This document shows, one piece after another, positions 14,909-24,993 of a stretch of DNA of 27,337 bases. This DNA comes from JBECKR01 sp040235415. Lineage in GTDB: Bacteria; Acidobacteriota; Polarisedimenticolia; Polarisedimenticolales; Polarisedimenticolaceae. A program made the position numbers and the translations under genes. Within the stretch, counting starts at the first letter, position 1. Each line of letters starts with the position of its first letter. A model generated the notes under the pieces. It searched no databases and was not told the DNA's origin. It saw only the letters and a program-made list of their open reading frames with translations. Location: positions 1-27,337 of the forward strand of contig JBECKR010000138.1 of NCBI GenBank assembly GCA_040235415.1. Reading direction: 5' to 3'.

Positions 14909-16776
14909 CGCGCCCAGGAGTCTTCTGTACCGGCATCGCGGGGTGGCTCATCGCCCTCGCGCCCGTCCCGGCCCAGGAGTGCCACGACTGGGACGCGGAC
15001 GGGGCGGCGTACGGCGCGTCGTGCGCGTCGGCGACGGACTGCGAGGACCTGGCGTGGTGGCTTTCGCCGACGACCGCGGAGACGTGCGACGGGTTCGACC
15101 GCGACTGCAACGGGATCGTGGACGACGGCTGCGCGCGGTCGTGCGCGACGCCGACGGCGTTGCCGGGTCCGGTGGAGGTGCCGTTCGAGAACGGCACCGA
15201 CGCATGGCGGGTCTGCGGGGTTCGGTCCCTCGAGGGGTACCTCGTCGTATCGCGGCAACAGGTTCAGGAGGCCCCGCAAGGGACGGTCCACTACGCGCGG
15301 GCGGTCGACCGGTTCGGCGCGGCCCTCGGGCCCGAGGAGGTCGTCGGGGAGCCCGAGATCCAGGATCCGTTGGAGCGCGACTGCGCGATGGCGTCGGGCG
15401 GGACGCGATCCATCGTGGTATGGGACGACGCGAGCAAGGTCGCGACGTCGGGTCCGCTGCGATTGTTGGCCCGTGTCGTGGACCGTGACGGCCGTTCGAT
15501 CAACGCGACGCCGGTCGACATCGGAGGGACGTCGCCCCTGAATCCCACGACGGACGTATCGCGCTTCAGCGGTACGGTCTGGACGGGGGACAAGTTCTCC
15601 GTGTTCTGGCGACACAGCGGTTACGGCAACTACCTTCTCATGACCGACATCGACCGGGAGGGCCGCCTCATCGGCGGTCAAGGCCGCGTCGTCACGGACG
15701 ACATCGACGGCTCCAAGAGCGAGATCGACTGGCCGCGGGGGGTGTGGTCGGAGGGGCGGTACGTGCTGGCCGTCCGCGACACCTCGACCGCCTACCCCAC
15801 CCCGGAGCCCAACCTCAACATCCTGACCGTCGCCGCCGACGGAACGCTTTTGAGCCGGACGAAGATCGACACCCACGCCGGCCAAGGCTTCCGGATGGCG
15901 CGGGGCGCGTCGTCGATCCTGGTCGCATGGGGCGAGACGTTCAGCTTCAACACGGTGTTCCGTGCCGTGCTGTTGAACTCCGACGGGACGTACCGCAGCG
16001 ATCTCGGGGTGCTGAATCTCGGCAGCGGGCCGACGTCGCTCCGTGGCGTCAAGACGGCGATCGCGTGGACCGGCGAGGAGTACGACGTCGTCATCACGAC
16101 GTTGGACACCAGCGTGCCGGCCTACCGCGTCGACTGGCGGATGTGGCGGGTGTTCGAGAACGGCGCGCACGACTTCGGCCAGGGCACGATCCTGCGGCAG
16201 GGCGCGACCCTGGGTTACGCCGAGGACGCGTTCTGGGACGGCGAGGGGCTGAGGATCCTCAGCACGGACGAGAACGCCGTTCCGAGCCTGACGCGGATTG
16301 CCTGCACCTGCGGCGACGCCGACGGCGACCAGTTCGACGCCTGCACGCTCGACTGCGACGACGGCGACCCGCTGACGAACCCGCTCGGCATCGAGGCCTG
16401 CACCGGGGGGAAGGACGAGGACTGCGACGGCCGGGTCGACTGCGACGACGCGACGGACTGCCCGTCGGGCCCGGGGCCGGGGGAGGTCGCGGACCTCGCG
16501 TGGTCGGACGCCGCGACGCTGGCCTGGGGCGCGCCGGCGGGGGCGCAGCGCTACGCGCTGGCGCGGGGCCTGCTGAGCGACCTGCGGCGGCGCGGGGACT
16601 TCGCCGTGACCGAGTGCCCCGACCCGGGGCTGACGTCGACGTCGTGGGCGGACGACGGCCGGATGCCGCCGAAGGGGGACGGGCTGTACTACGTGCTGCG
16701 CCCCGAGGGGGAACCGTGCCACCGCGGGAGCTGGTCGAGCGGCGGCGCGGACCGCGACGTCACGGCGTGCCGGTGA
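14905..16776 (+). CDS. Secreted MopE-like Cys/Asp-rich protein with beta-propeller-like centre, copy 2
   Basis: A 623-residue protein from ATG 14905, whose ATGA overlaps the stop of the upstream FN3 gene, so translation is likely coupled. A normal signal peptide (MTRPGVFCTGIAGWLIALAP, cleavage after VPAQ) precedes ECHDWDADGAAYG. The domain order is that of copy 1: MopE-type CDGFDRDCNGIVDDGC, a central region with repeated TVWTGDKFSVFW, GVWSEGRYVLAV, IAWTGEEYDVVITT, AFWDGEGLRILS blades, an Asp/Cys-rich block CGDADGDQFDACTLDCDDGD, and an FN3-like end. This copy has the cleaner N-terminus and is probably the ancestral arrangement. Function is unknown; cation binding and an extracellular location are inferred. 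Confidence 0.87.
   Translation: MTRPGVFCTGIAGWLIALAPVPAQECHDWDADGAAYGASCASATDCEDLAWWLSPTTAETCDGFDRDCNGIVDDGCARSCATPTALPGPVEVPFENGTDAWRVCGVRSLEGYLVVSRQQVQEAPQGTVHYARAVDRFGAALGPEEVVGEPEIQDPLERDCAMASGGTRSIVVWDDASKVATSGPLRLLARVVDRDGRSINATPVDIGGTSPLNPTTDVSRFSGTVWTGDKFSVFWRHSGYGNYLLMTDIDREGRLIGGQGRVVTDDIDGSKSEIDWPRGVWSEGRYVLAVRDTSTAYPTPEPNLNILTVAADGTLLSRTKIDTHAGQGFRMARGASSILVAWGETFSFNTVFRAVLLNSDGTYRSDLGVLNLGSGPTSLRGVKTAIAWTGEEYDVVITTLDTSVPAYRVDWRMWRVFENGAHDFGQGTILRQGATLGYAEDAFWDGEGLRILSTDENAVPSLTRIACTCGDADGDQFDACTLDCDDGDPLTNPLGIEACTGGKDEDCDGRVDCDDATDCPSGPGPGEVADLAWSDAATLAWGAPAGAQRYALARGLLSDLRRRGDFAVTECPDPGLTSTSWADDGRMPPKGDGLYYVLRPEGEPCHRGSWSSGGADRDVTACR
14967..15200 (+). repeat. 5' repeat block shared with 9272-9505
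   Basis: Partner of the block in MopE-like copy 1; gap-free, similarity ends just after GAGAACGGCACCGA. Confidence 0.85.
16291..16776 (+). repeat. 3' repeat block shared with 10602-11087
   Basis: Partner of the C-terminal block of copy 1; gap-free over 486 bases with about 17 mismatches by eye. Confidence 0.88.
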
Positions 16777-16795
16777 GGCGAGTCTCGGACCGCCC

Positions 16796-16842
16796 CTGGA
16801 ATCCGGACTCGTCGTCGTTCGGACGATCCGGGTCGCGTGAGC
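16796..16842 (+). pseudogene. Remnant of the 3' end of hicB
   Basis: Forty-seven bases align to 12099-12145, the last codons of hicB plus its stop, with about six mismatches (shared core GTTCGGACGATCC, then GGTCGCGTGAGC). It begins only 20 bases after the stop of MopE-like copy 2, so the rest of hicB and its promoter have been deleted. The remaining 126 bases to the next gene contain nothing recognised. Confidence 0.75.
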
Positions 16843-16968
16843 ATCTGTCGTCACGCTCCATGGCGACACCCCGCATCGTGGTGTCCGGACCCGTCGACTC
16901 GTGAGAAGATGGCCTGGCCGGGGGTCGAGCGGAAGTAGAGGCTCAGCCGCGCCGGAGCGAGGACGCCC

Positions 16969-17235
16969 ATGGCGGAAGAGAAGGTCAACGAGGACGAACT
17001 GCTTCGTCGGATCACGGTCGATCCGGGGATCTTCGGCGGAAAGCCGATCATCCGGGGCCGCAGGTTGGCTGTGGAGCACGTCCTCGGCATGCTGGCCGCG
17101 GGCGACACGACGGAGACCATCCTCGCGGGCTACGACTGGCTCGAGCCGGACGACGTCCGAGCCTGCCTGGTGTACGCGCGTCGAGTCGTCGGCCGCGAGC
17201 GCATCGAGCCGGCGCTGGGAGAGGCCCGCGGTTGA
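16969..17235 (+). CDS. DUF433-domain antitoxin
   Basis: An 88-residue protein from ATG 16969, with GAGGA at 16959-16963. ITVDPGIFGGKPIIRGRRLA is the signature of DUF433 (I-x-x-x-P-x-x-x-x-G-K-P-x-I-x-G-x-R), a winged-helix-like domain, followed by VLGMLAAGDTTETILAGYDWLEPDDVRACL, the usual helical end. DUF433 proteins are antitoxins paired with DUF5615 PIN-like toxins (VapB45/VapC45 type), and such a gene follows directly with a TTGA overlap. Confidence 0.9.
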   Translation: MAEEKVNEDELLRRITVDPGIFGGKPIIRGRRLAVEHVLGMLAAGDTTETILAGYDWLEPDDVRACLVYARRVVGRERIEPALGEARG

Positions 17236-17591
17236 AGTTGCTCCTCGATACCTGTGTGTCGAGAGCCGTCCGCGACGCCGTCGAGGGCGCGGGTCACGAC
17301 GTCGTCTGGTCCGCGGCATGGCCGTCGGACCCCGGGGACGACGAGATCCTCGATCGCGCGCGCGCCGAAGCTCGGGTCGTGGTCACGTTGGACAAGGACT
17401 TCGGGGCGCTTGCCGTGGTGCGGGGACAGCGGCACGCCGGAATCGTTCGGCTCGTCTCGATGTCGATCACCGAGCAGGCCGTCGCGTGCGTCCGCGCGCT
17501 GGAGCGCTACGAGGCCGATCTCGCCGCCGGGGCTATCGTGACCGTGGAGCCGGGCCGGGTCCGCGTTCGGACGGCGTCCGAAAAGGCCTGA
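17232..17591 (+). CDS. DUF5615 PIN-like toxin (VapC45/Mut7-C type)
   Basis: A 119-residue protein starting at TTG 17232, which overlaps the antitoxin stop by 4 bases (TTGA). It begins KLLLDTCVSRAVRDAVEGAG with the first acidic residue (D) of the PIN-like site, continues DEILDRARAEARVVVTLDKDFGALAV, whose T-x-D-x-D-F is the diagnostic DUF5615 motif, and ends with a strand and helix. It is predicted to be a ribonuclease neutralised by the DUF433 partner. Acidic residues at the expected places are present, so it may be active. The stop is 9 bases from that of the convergent lipoprotein gene. Confidence 0.88.
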   Translation: MKLLLDTCVSRAVRDAVEGAGHDVVWSAAWPSDPGDDEILDRARAEARVVVTLDKDFGALAVVRGQRHAGIVRLVSMSITEQAVACVRALERYEADLAAGAIVTVEPGRVRVRTASEKA

Positions 17592-17600
17592 CGCCCGGCC

Positions 17601-18062
17601 TCACTCGACCGGCGAGGTCGTGAGCCCGGAGTCCTTCGGGACCGGGAGGTTCGGCCACTCGACGCCGGGGCCGTCGAACCACACGACGCGCCACGTGCCG
17701 TCCGCAAGCGGCCGCGCCTGGACCGAGTAGCGCCCGACGGCGCCCTCGGGCGATCCGGCCTCGAGCGTCACGACGGTGCGGTCCTGCCCGGGGAGCGCTT
17801 CCGACGTCACGACGCGCGGCGTGCCGGCGCTCCGGAGCGCGGCGATCGCGTCCCCGAGCGCGGCGCCGTCGCCACCCGCGGCGTCGGCGTCGACGACTTG
17901 GAACAGGGTCTCCTTCGGGAGGTCGCCGTCGCGCGACGCGAGGTCGAACAGCGCGAGCGCGGCGTCGTCCGCGCTCCGCGGCGGGATCGTGGGCGGGCCC
18001 TCCGGCGGGCAGGCGCAGCCGGCGGCGAGGAGGAACGCGGCGCCGAGGAGCGCGCGTCTCAT
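17601..18062 (-). CDS. Small predicted lipoprotein, coupled to kdsA
   Basis: A 153-residue protein; MRRALLGAAFLLAAGCACPP has a lipobox (LAAGC, Cys16), so it is expected to be lipidated and anchored to a membrane. The mature part, with ALALFDLASRDGDLPKETLF and a strand-rich end (GRYSVQARPLADGTWRVVWF), resembles a small lumazine-binding-like or NTF2-like fold, but this is a guess. The ATG at 18062 overlaps the kdsA stop (ATGA), so it is the last gene of the kdsB-pyrG-kdsA unit. No family is recognised. Its position suggests an envelope role, perhaps where lptC-type genes lie in other genomes; it does not look like LptC itself. Confidence 0.8.
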   Translation of the reverse strand: MRRALLGAAFLLAAGCACPPEGPPTIPPRSADDAALALFDLASRDGDLPKETLFQVVDADAAGGDGAALGDAIAALRSAGTPRVVTSEALPGQDRTVVTLEAGSPEGAVGRYSVQARPLADGTWRVVWFDGPGVEWPNLPVPKDSGLTTSPVE

Positions 18063-18863
18063 CGCGTCGCGCGGTAGGCCGCGTCGACCGCGAGGACGGC
18101 GTCCAGGATTTCCGGGAAGCGGTCGAGCGGGATCTGGCTCGGGCCGTCGCACGGGGCGTTGTCGGGGTCGTCGTGGACCTCGCAGAACAGCGCGTCGACG
18201 CCGACCGCGGCCGCGGCGCGCGCCAAGTGCGCGATGTACTCGCGCTCGCCGCCCGAGGCCGCGCCCTGGCCTCCGGGTAGCTGCACCGAGTGCGTCGCGT
18301 CGAAGCACACCGGGACGCCCAGGCTCCGCATCCGCGGGATCGAGCGGAAGTCGACGACGAGGTTGTTGTAGCCGAAGGTCGCGCCGCGCTCGGTCAGCAT
18401 GACGTTCCGGTTCCCGGTCGAGCGGACCTTCTCGACGACGTGGCGCGCGTCCCACGGGGCGAGGAACTGGCCTTTCTTGACGTTGACGGCGCGGCCGGTC
18501 GCGCCGGCGGCGACGAGCATGTCGGTCTGGCGCGACAGGAACGCCGGGACCTGCAGGAGGTCGACGACCTCGGCGAGGCGCGCGGCCTGGGAGGGGACGT
18601 GGAAGTCGGTCGTGACCGCGAGGCCGGTGTCCTCCTTGACGCGGGCGAAGATGCGGAGCCCTTCGTCGAGGCCGACGCCGCGGAACGAGGTCACCGAGGT
18701 GCGGTTGGCCTTGTCGAACGATGCCTTGAAGACGAGCGGCACGTCGCGCGCGGACGCGATCTCGGCGAGCGCGCGCGCCAGCTTCAGGGCGTGGGCTTCG
18801 CTCTCGAGCGAGTCCGGTCCGGCGATCAGCAGGAGCGGCGCGCCGTCGCCGGCCTCGATCCCC

Positions 18864-18892
<29 letters not shown>
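18059..18892 (-). CDS. kdsA: 3-deoxy-8-phosphooctulonate synthase (Kdo-8-P synthase)
   Basis: A 277-residue TIM-barrel enzyme condensing arabinose 5-phosphate with phosphoenolpyruvate. Seen are FKASFDKANRTSVTSFRGVG, TDFHVPSQA, FLSRQTDMLVAAGATGRAVN, VKKGQFLAPWD, and FDATHSVQLPGG. The region ALFCEVHDDPDNAPCDGPSQ contains the Cys-Asp-Gly triplet usually found in the metal-independent class. At the residue that is Cys in metal-dependent (Aquifex-type) and Asn in metal-independent (E. coli-type) enzymes, this protein has Asp27 (IAGPDSLES), which is unusual. The gene overlaps the pyrG end by 29 bases and the lipoprotein start by 4. It supplies substrate for KdsC and KdsB, both in this window. Confidence 0.94.
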
Positions 18893-20536
<1,644 letters not shown>

Positions 20537-20540
<4 letters not shown>

Positions 20541-21358
20541 CGATCGGTTCCCTCCGTGGGTTCGGACGGTACGGCGGGGCGGGGTCGTGCGAGGAGCGCG
20601 GCCGCGGTCTCGAGGTCGGCCGGCGTGTCGACGCCGACCGAGGCGAAGTCCGAAGGTACCACGCGGATCGTGAGCCCGGCCTCGAGCGCGCGGAGCTGCT
20701 CCAACCCCTCCTCGATCTCGAGCGGCGAGGGCGTCAGCGCGGTGAGCGCGAGCAGGGCGTCGCGGGTGTAGGCGTAGATCCCCTGGTGTCGCAGCCATCC
20801 GCGCACCCCGCCGGGGCGCGCCGCGAGCGCGTCGCGGAAATCGGCGCGGAGCGCGCCGGGGGCGCGGTGGTAGGGGATCGGGGAGCGCGAGAAGTACAGC
20901 GCGCGGCCGCCGCCGGCGGTCACGACCTTGACGACGTTCGGGTCGAACAGGTCGTCGGCCGAGCGAGCCGGCTCGACGAGCGTCGCCATGTCCGGCCGCG
21001 GGTCGGCGTCGAACGCCTCGACCAAGCGGTCGAGGCTCGTGCCGGTGACGAGCGGCTCGTCGCCCTGGACGTTGACCACGACGTCGAATCCGCGGAGGCC
21101 CCTGGCGACCTCCGCGACCCGGTCGGTCCCCGAAGGATGGCCCGGCGAGGTCATCGCGACCTCGGCGCCGAACGCGCGGCAGGCCGAGGCGATGCGATCG
21201 TCGTCGGTCGCGACGACGACGCGCTCGAGCCGGCGGGCGGAGACGGCGCCGCGCCAGACGTGCTCGACGAGGGGCCGGTCGACGAGGGGAGCGAGGGGCT
21301 TGCCGCGGAAGCGGGTCGATTCGAAACGCGCGGGAATGACGCCCAAGGCACGCAGCAT
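20537..21358 (-). CDS. kdsB: 3-deoxy-manno-octulosonate cytidylyltransferase (CMP-Kdo synthetase)
   Basis: A 273-residue enzyme that couples Kdo to CMP. LGVIPARFESTRFRGKPLAP is the nucleotide-binding opening; VVVATDDDRIASAC, TSPGHPSGTDRVAEV, VVNVQGDEPLV and YFSRSPIPYHR are all family motifs. It is about 25 residues longer than E. coli KdsB, mostly at the C-terminus. The start is ATG 21358; longer in-frame starts (for example 21406) are excluded by the promoter -10 at 21410-21405. It heads an operon of four overlapping genes, kdsB-pyrG-kdsA-lipoprotein. Confidence 0.94.
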
Positions 21359-21404
21359 CCGGCTTCCCAGAGCGTCGACGCGACGACCATCGCGGCGACG
21401 CGGC

Positions 21405-21433
21405 ATGGTAGCGCAGCGGGGGGCCGGCCACAA
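21405..21433 (-). promoter_or_regulatory. Promoter of the kdsB-pyrG-kdsA operon
   Basis: On the minus strand TTGTGG (21433-21428), 17 bases, TACCAT (21410-21405; four of six). Predicted start near 21398, about 40 bases ahead of the kdsB ATG. Confidence 0.45.
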
Positions 21434-21458
21434 GGCGGGAGCGCTCCGCAATCCCGGC

Positions 21459-21487
21459 TTGAAGTCACGGCGGCGCTCGGATAGCTT
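21459..21487 (+). promoter_or_regulatory. Possible pepT promoter
   Basis: TTGAAG (21459-21464), 17 bases, TAGCTT (21482-21487). It is a weak match but well placed, 70 bases ahead of the pepT ATG and diverging from the kdsB promoter. Confidence 0.35.
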
Positions 21488-21557
21488 GGAGGCTTCGACC
21501 CTTCCCGGCGCCCCGCGCGCGGGGTGCTCGAGACCACCGTCGCGAGGAGGCAGACCG

Positions 21558-22826
21558 ATGTCCAGCAGGCCGAAGCCCGCGTTCGAAACGAGCTGCGTCG
21601 AGAGGTTCCTCGACTACGTCAAGATCGACACGCAGTCGAAGGAGGAGTCCGACAGCTACCCGAGCACCGAGAAGCAGTTCGTGCTGCTCCGCAAGCTCGT
21701 CGACGAACTCCGCGCGCTCGGGCTCGAGGACGCCGCGGTCGACGACTACGGCTACGTCTTCGCGACCGTTCCGGCGACGACGAAGAAGGCCGGCGTGCCG
21801 ACGGTCGGGTTCCTCGCTCACGTCGACACCTCGCCCGAGATGCCCGGCGACGGCGTCAAACCGGTCCTGCACGAGCGCTACGACGGCGGCGATCTCGTCC
21901 TGCCGGACGACCCCGGCGCGGTCATCAAGGCCGCCGAGAATCCCGAGCTCGCGGAGCAGGTCGGCAACACCATCATCACCGCCTCCGGCACGACGCTCCT
22001 CGGCGCGGACAACAAGGCCGGCGTCGCCGAGATCGTCGGCGCGGTCGAGTACCTCCTGGCGCACCCCGAGATCCCGCACGGACCGATCCGCGTCGGATTC
22101 ACCCCCGACGAGGAGGTCGGCCGCGGCACCGAGCACTTCGACGTCCCGCGCTTCGGAGCCGAGGTCGCGTACACCATGGACGGCTCCTCGCTCGGGGAGC
22201 TCGAGATCGAGACGTTCTCGGCCGACGTCGTGACGGTCGCGTTCCAGGGGTTCAACACCCATCCCGGCTACGCCAAGGGCAAGATGGTCAACGCCATCAA
22301 GGTCGCGGCGGACTTCGTCCACCGGCTGCCGAAGGACGGCCTCTCGCCGGAGACGACGGAGGGGTACGAGGGCTACGTCCATCCCTACGTCGTGGACGCC
22401 TCGGTCGAGCGCACCGCGATCCGCGTGCTGCTGCGCGATTTCAACACGCCCGGGCTGCGCGACAAGGAGGCGCTGCTCCGGAAGCTCGCGGACGAGACCG
22501 TCGCCGCGCACCCCGGCTCGAGCGTGAAGGTCGAGGTCGTGGAGCAGTACCGCAACATGCGGGAGGTCCTCGACGACCATCCCGAGGCGGTCGAGAACGC
22601 CCGCGAGGCGTTGCGCCGCATCGGGCTCGAGTCGATCGAGCGGCCGATCCGGGGCGGCACCGACGGCTCGCGGCTGTGCTTCATGGGGCTGCCGACCCCG
22701 AACCTGTTCGCGGGCGAGCACAACTTCCACTCGCGCTACGAGTGGGTCTCGACCTACGACATGCACAAGGCGGTCGAGCTCATCGTCATGCTCGCGCGGG
22801 TGTGGGAGGAGAAGGCCCCGGCCTGA
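21558..22826 (+). CDS. pepT: Peptidase T (tripeptide aminopeptidase)
   Basis: A 422-residue M20B zinc aminopeptidase that releases N-terminal residues from tripeptides in the cytoplasm. Metal ligands are visible in order: GFLAHVDTSPEMPG (His, with catalytic Asp), TLLGADNKAGVAEI (bridging Asp), FTPDEEVGRGTEHFD (Glu catalytic and ligand), TMDGSSLGELE (Asp) and FAGEHNFHSRYEW (His). The insert with FQGFNTHPGYAKGKMVNAIK is the dimerisation/substrate His region. The start is ATG 21558 with a strong GAGGAGG at 21544-21550. The stop is 4 bases from that of the convergent coiled-coil gene. Confidence 0.95.
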   Translation: MSSRPKPAFETSCVERFLDYVKIDTQSKEESDSYPSTEKQFVLLRKLVDELRALGLEDAAVDDYGYVFATVPATTKKAGVPTVGFLAHVDTSPEMPGDGVKPVLHERYDGGDLVLPDDPGAVIKAAENPELAEQVGNTIITASGTTLLGADNKAGVAEIVGAVEYLLAHPEIPHGPIRVGFTPDEEVGRGTEHFDVPRFGAEVAYTMDGSSLGELEIETFSADVVTVAFQGFNTHPGYAKGKMVNAIKVAADFVHRLPKDGLSPETTEGYEGYVHPYVVDASVERTAIRVLLRDFNTPGLRDKEALLRKLADETVAAHPGSSVKVEVVEQYRNMREVLDDHPEAVENAREALRRIGLESIERPIRGGTDGSRLCFMGLPTPNLFAGEHNFHSRYEWVSTYDMHKAVELIVMLARVWEEKAPA

Positions 22827-22830
22827 GGGC

Positions 22831-23157
22831 TCAGTCCTCGATCTTCCCGGGCTTGCCGCGCCGCACGCGGGCGATCGCCGAGTCGAGACGCTCTTCGATC
22901 CGGCGGCGGTCGATGACGACCTGCGACTCGACCTCGGCGCGCTTGACCGGATCGGGGCCGGCATCGCGAAGGCGCTTGCCCTTGAGGATGTCGAGCTCCG
23001 CGAGCTTGGCCTCGGTCTCGCGCCGCAGCTCCGCGATCTCCGCCTTCTGGGCGTCCGTCAGGGCCGCGGGCTCCTCGCGACCCTCCTCGCGATCCCTCGC
23101 GCGCAACCGCTCCATGGCGAGCTCGTAGGCCGACTTCAACGGCTTGTCGTCCGGCAT
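22831..23157 (-). CDS. Conserved small coiled-coil protein of unknown function
   Basis: A 108-residue charged helical protein. It begins MPDDKPLKSAYELAMERLRA and continues with two long amphipathic helices rich in Glu, Arg and Lys (ALTDAQKAEIAELRRETEAK; RRRIEERLDSAIARVRRGKP), suggesting a coiled coil. No signal peptide, membrane segment or catalytic motif is seen. The start overlaps the DUF6178 gene's stop by one base (TGATG), so the two are translationally coupled and probably act together. It looks like a conserved hypothetical, but I cannot assign a named family. Confidence 0.8.
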   Translation of the reverse strand: MPDDKPLKSAYELAMERLRARDREEGREEPAALTDAQKAEIAELRRETEAKLAELDILKGKRLRDAGPDPVKRAEVESQVVIDRRRIEERLDSAIARVRRGKPGKIED

Positions 23158-24950
23158 CACGCGGTCCCTCCGGCGCGGGGTTCGACGATCAGGCAGGCGA
23201 CGCCGCGGGCGTCCGGCGGCGCCCCGGGATCGAGCGTGCCGCACTCCGCGGCGAGCCGCTCGAGGCAGGCCCGGCCGAACCCCTCGAGCAACCCGAGCTC
23301 CCGCGCCGGCAGCCTCCGCGCCTCGAGGGCCCGCACGAGCTCCGTCAGCGCTCGTGCGGGAGCGTCCGGCGCGGCGGTGCGTCGCGAGGCGACGGTGCGG
23401 AGGAAGTCGGCGAAGAGGTCGGTCGGAAGCGGCTCGAGGCGGATCTCGCGGCGCGTGGCGTGCCACGCGAGCAAGGTCAGCAGCAACGCGCTGAAGCGCG
23501 GCGGGTCCTCGCCGACGAGCTCGGCGTCGAGCACGAGCCGCCCGACGTCCACCGCGAGCGCGTCCACCAGGACCGTCCCGAGCGCCTCGGCCAGCTCGAG
23601 CGCCCCGCGGGTCTCGTCGATCTCGGAGAGCGTACGGAACTCCCGGAACGCGGCGCCGCCCTCGGCCGCGAGGTCGAAGTACGCGGGCCGTTCCGCACGC
23701 AGGCCCTCCAGGCGCGCCCGGAGCGGCGCGTCGAGCAGCTCCAGCGCGCGCCGCGCACCGGCCGCCCAGCCCTCGCGGGCAAGCCGCTCCGCCGCGGCTT
23801 TCATGCCCGCGACGCGATCGTGCCCCTCGCGGAACAGATCGATCGCCGCCACCGTGCGGAGCGTGTCCTCGGGACGCTCGCCGCCTTCGCGGACCCGCGC
23901 CTCGACCGCGAGGTTCACGAGCCCGGCCGCCTTGCGCATCGCGCTGCGGTGCGAGGCCGGATCCCCGGTGTCGAGCGCGTCGGCGACGAGCACCCGGTTC
24001 GCGACCGCGACGAGCTGCCGCAGGACCCCGTCCGCCTCGGTCGCCGCGAGCCGCCCGACCGCCTCCGCGAGCGCGCGATCCTCGCGGACCGCGAAGGGCG
24101 CGAGGGGGGTGGCGGTCTCGTCGTCGAGCGCGGCGGCGGGAGCGTCCGGGGTCCTTCCCGGCGGAGCGTAGATCGCGACCGCCTCGTCCCACGGGGGATA
24201 GCCGTGCTCCTCGAGCCGGCTGCCGCGCCAGTGCAGCGCCTGCTCCTCGATCTCGGAGTCGAGACCCGAGATCGCCTCCCAGATCAGCCGCTGGTAGCGT
24301 CCCGGCTCCTCCGTGAACAGCATCTCGGCGAGCCGCCGCACGGCCGGGGCGTGCTCCGAGCGCTCCGGCGCGAAGCGGTGCCAGCCGTCCGGGGAGACGA
24401 ACCCGCGCTCGGTGCCTGCCTCGCTCTCGCCGGGCCCGTGGATCGGGACCTGGTCGTCGGTCTCGATCGCCGTCACGCGCGCCCAGCGCCGGAACAGCAG
24501 CACGAGGGTGTCGTCGTCGACGTGCCGCACCCAGCGCCGGAGCGTCGACTCCCCCGATTCGATCAGCACCGCGACCCAGGCGCCGGCGCGCTCGACGTCG
24601 TAACGGTCGCGGCGCCACGACTCGAGGTCGAGGACGTGCGCGACCTGCGTCGCGCTCGCGAGCGCCAGGACCGGCAAGGCGTCGATCGGGCCGACCGCAC
24701 GCACGGTGAGATACAGCTCGGCCGCGGGGAGCCTCCGCACGCTCCGCATGGGCTGCGGATCGTGAAGCAGGACCTCGAGCCGGACCTCCGGCGGGAGGCG
24801 GAGCGCGAGCCGCAGCCGCTCCCCGTCGCCGAGACCGCGCAGTCGCTCGGCCAACGCGTCGGCGTCCGAGCGCGCGAGCCGCACCCACGCCTCGAGGTCG
24901 CCCGCCGCCGGGGCGGGTGGCAAGGCGCGGCGGTCCGTGCGGTCGCTCAT
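23157..24950 (-). CDS. DUF6178-family protein
   Basis: A 597-residue cytoplasmic protein, all-helical in appearance. The N-terminal region (LGDGERLRLALRLPPEVRLE, then VLLHDPQPMRSVRRLPAAEL) and the middle (EEPGRYQRLIWEAISGLDSE, then IEEQALHWRGSRLEEHGYP) match the character of DUF6178, a family of uncharacterised proteins from Desulfobacterota, Myxococcota and Acidobacteriota. A long helical C-terminal half follows, with many Ala/Leu/Arg heptads. The start is ATG 24950 with GGAG upstream (minus strand). It is coupled to the small coiled-coil gene and divergent from the secreted helical protein at 25065. Role unknown; family assignment is by overall resemblance and context. Confidence 0.7.
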   Translation of the reverse strand: MSDRTDRRALPPAPAAGDLEAWVRLARSDADALAERLRGLGDGERLRLALRLPPEVRLEVLLHDPQPMRSVRRLPAAELYLTVRAVGPIDALPVLALASATQVAHVLDLESWRRDRYDVERAGAWVAVLIESGESTLRRWVRHVDDDTLVLLFRRWARVTAIETDDQVPIHGPGESEAGTERGFVSPDGWHRFAPERSEHAPAVRRLAEMLFTEEPGRYQRLIWEAISGLDSEIEEQALHWRGSRLEEHGYPPWDEAVAIYAPPGRTPDAPAAALDDETATPLAPFAVREDRALAEAVGRLAATEADGVLRQLVAVANRVLVADALDTGDPASHRSAMRKAAGLVNLAVEARVREGGERPEDTLRTVAAIDLFREGHDRVAGMKAAAERLAREGWAAGARRALELLDAPLRARLEGLRAERPAYFDLAAEGGAAFREFRTLSEIDETRGALELAEALGTVLVDALAVDVGRLVLDAELVGEDPPRFSALLLTLLAWHATRREIRLEPLPTDLFADFLRTVASRRTAAPDAPARALTELVRALEARRLPARELGLLEGFGRACLERLAAECGTLDPGAPPDARGVACLIVEPRAGGTA

Positions 24951-24993
24951 CGGGTCTCCGGTCCGGAAGAGCCCCCATGCTAGCAGAAGCGGG

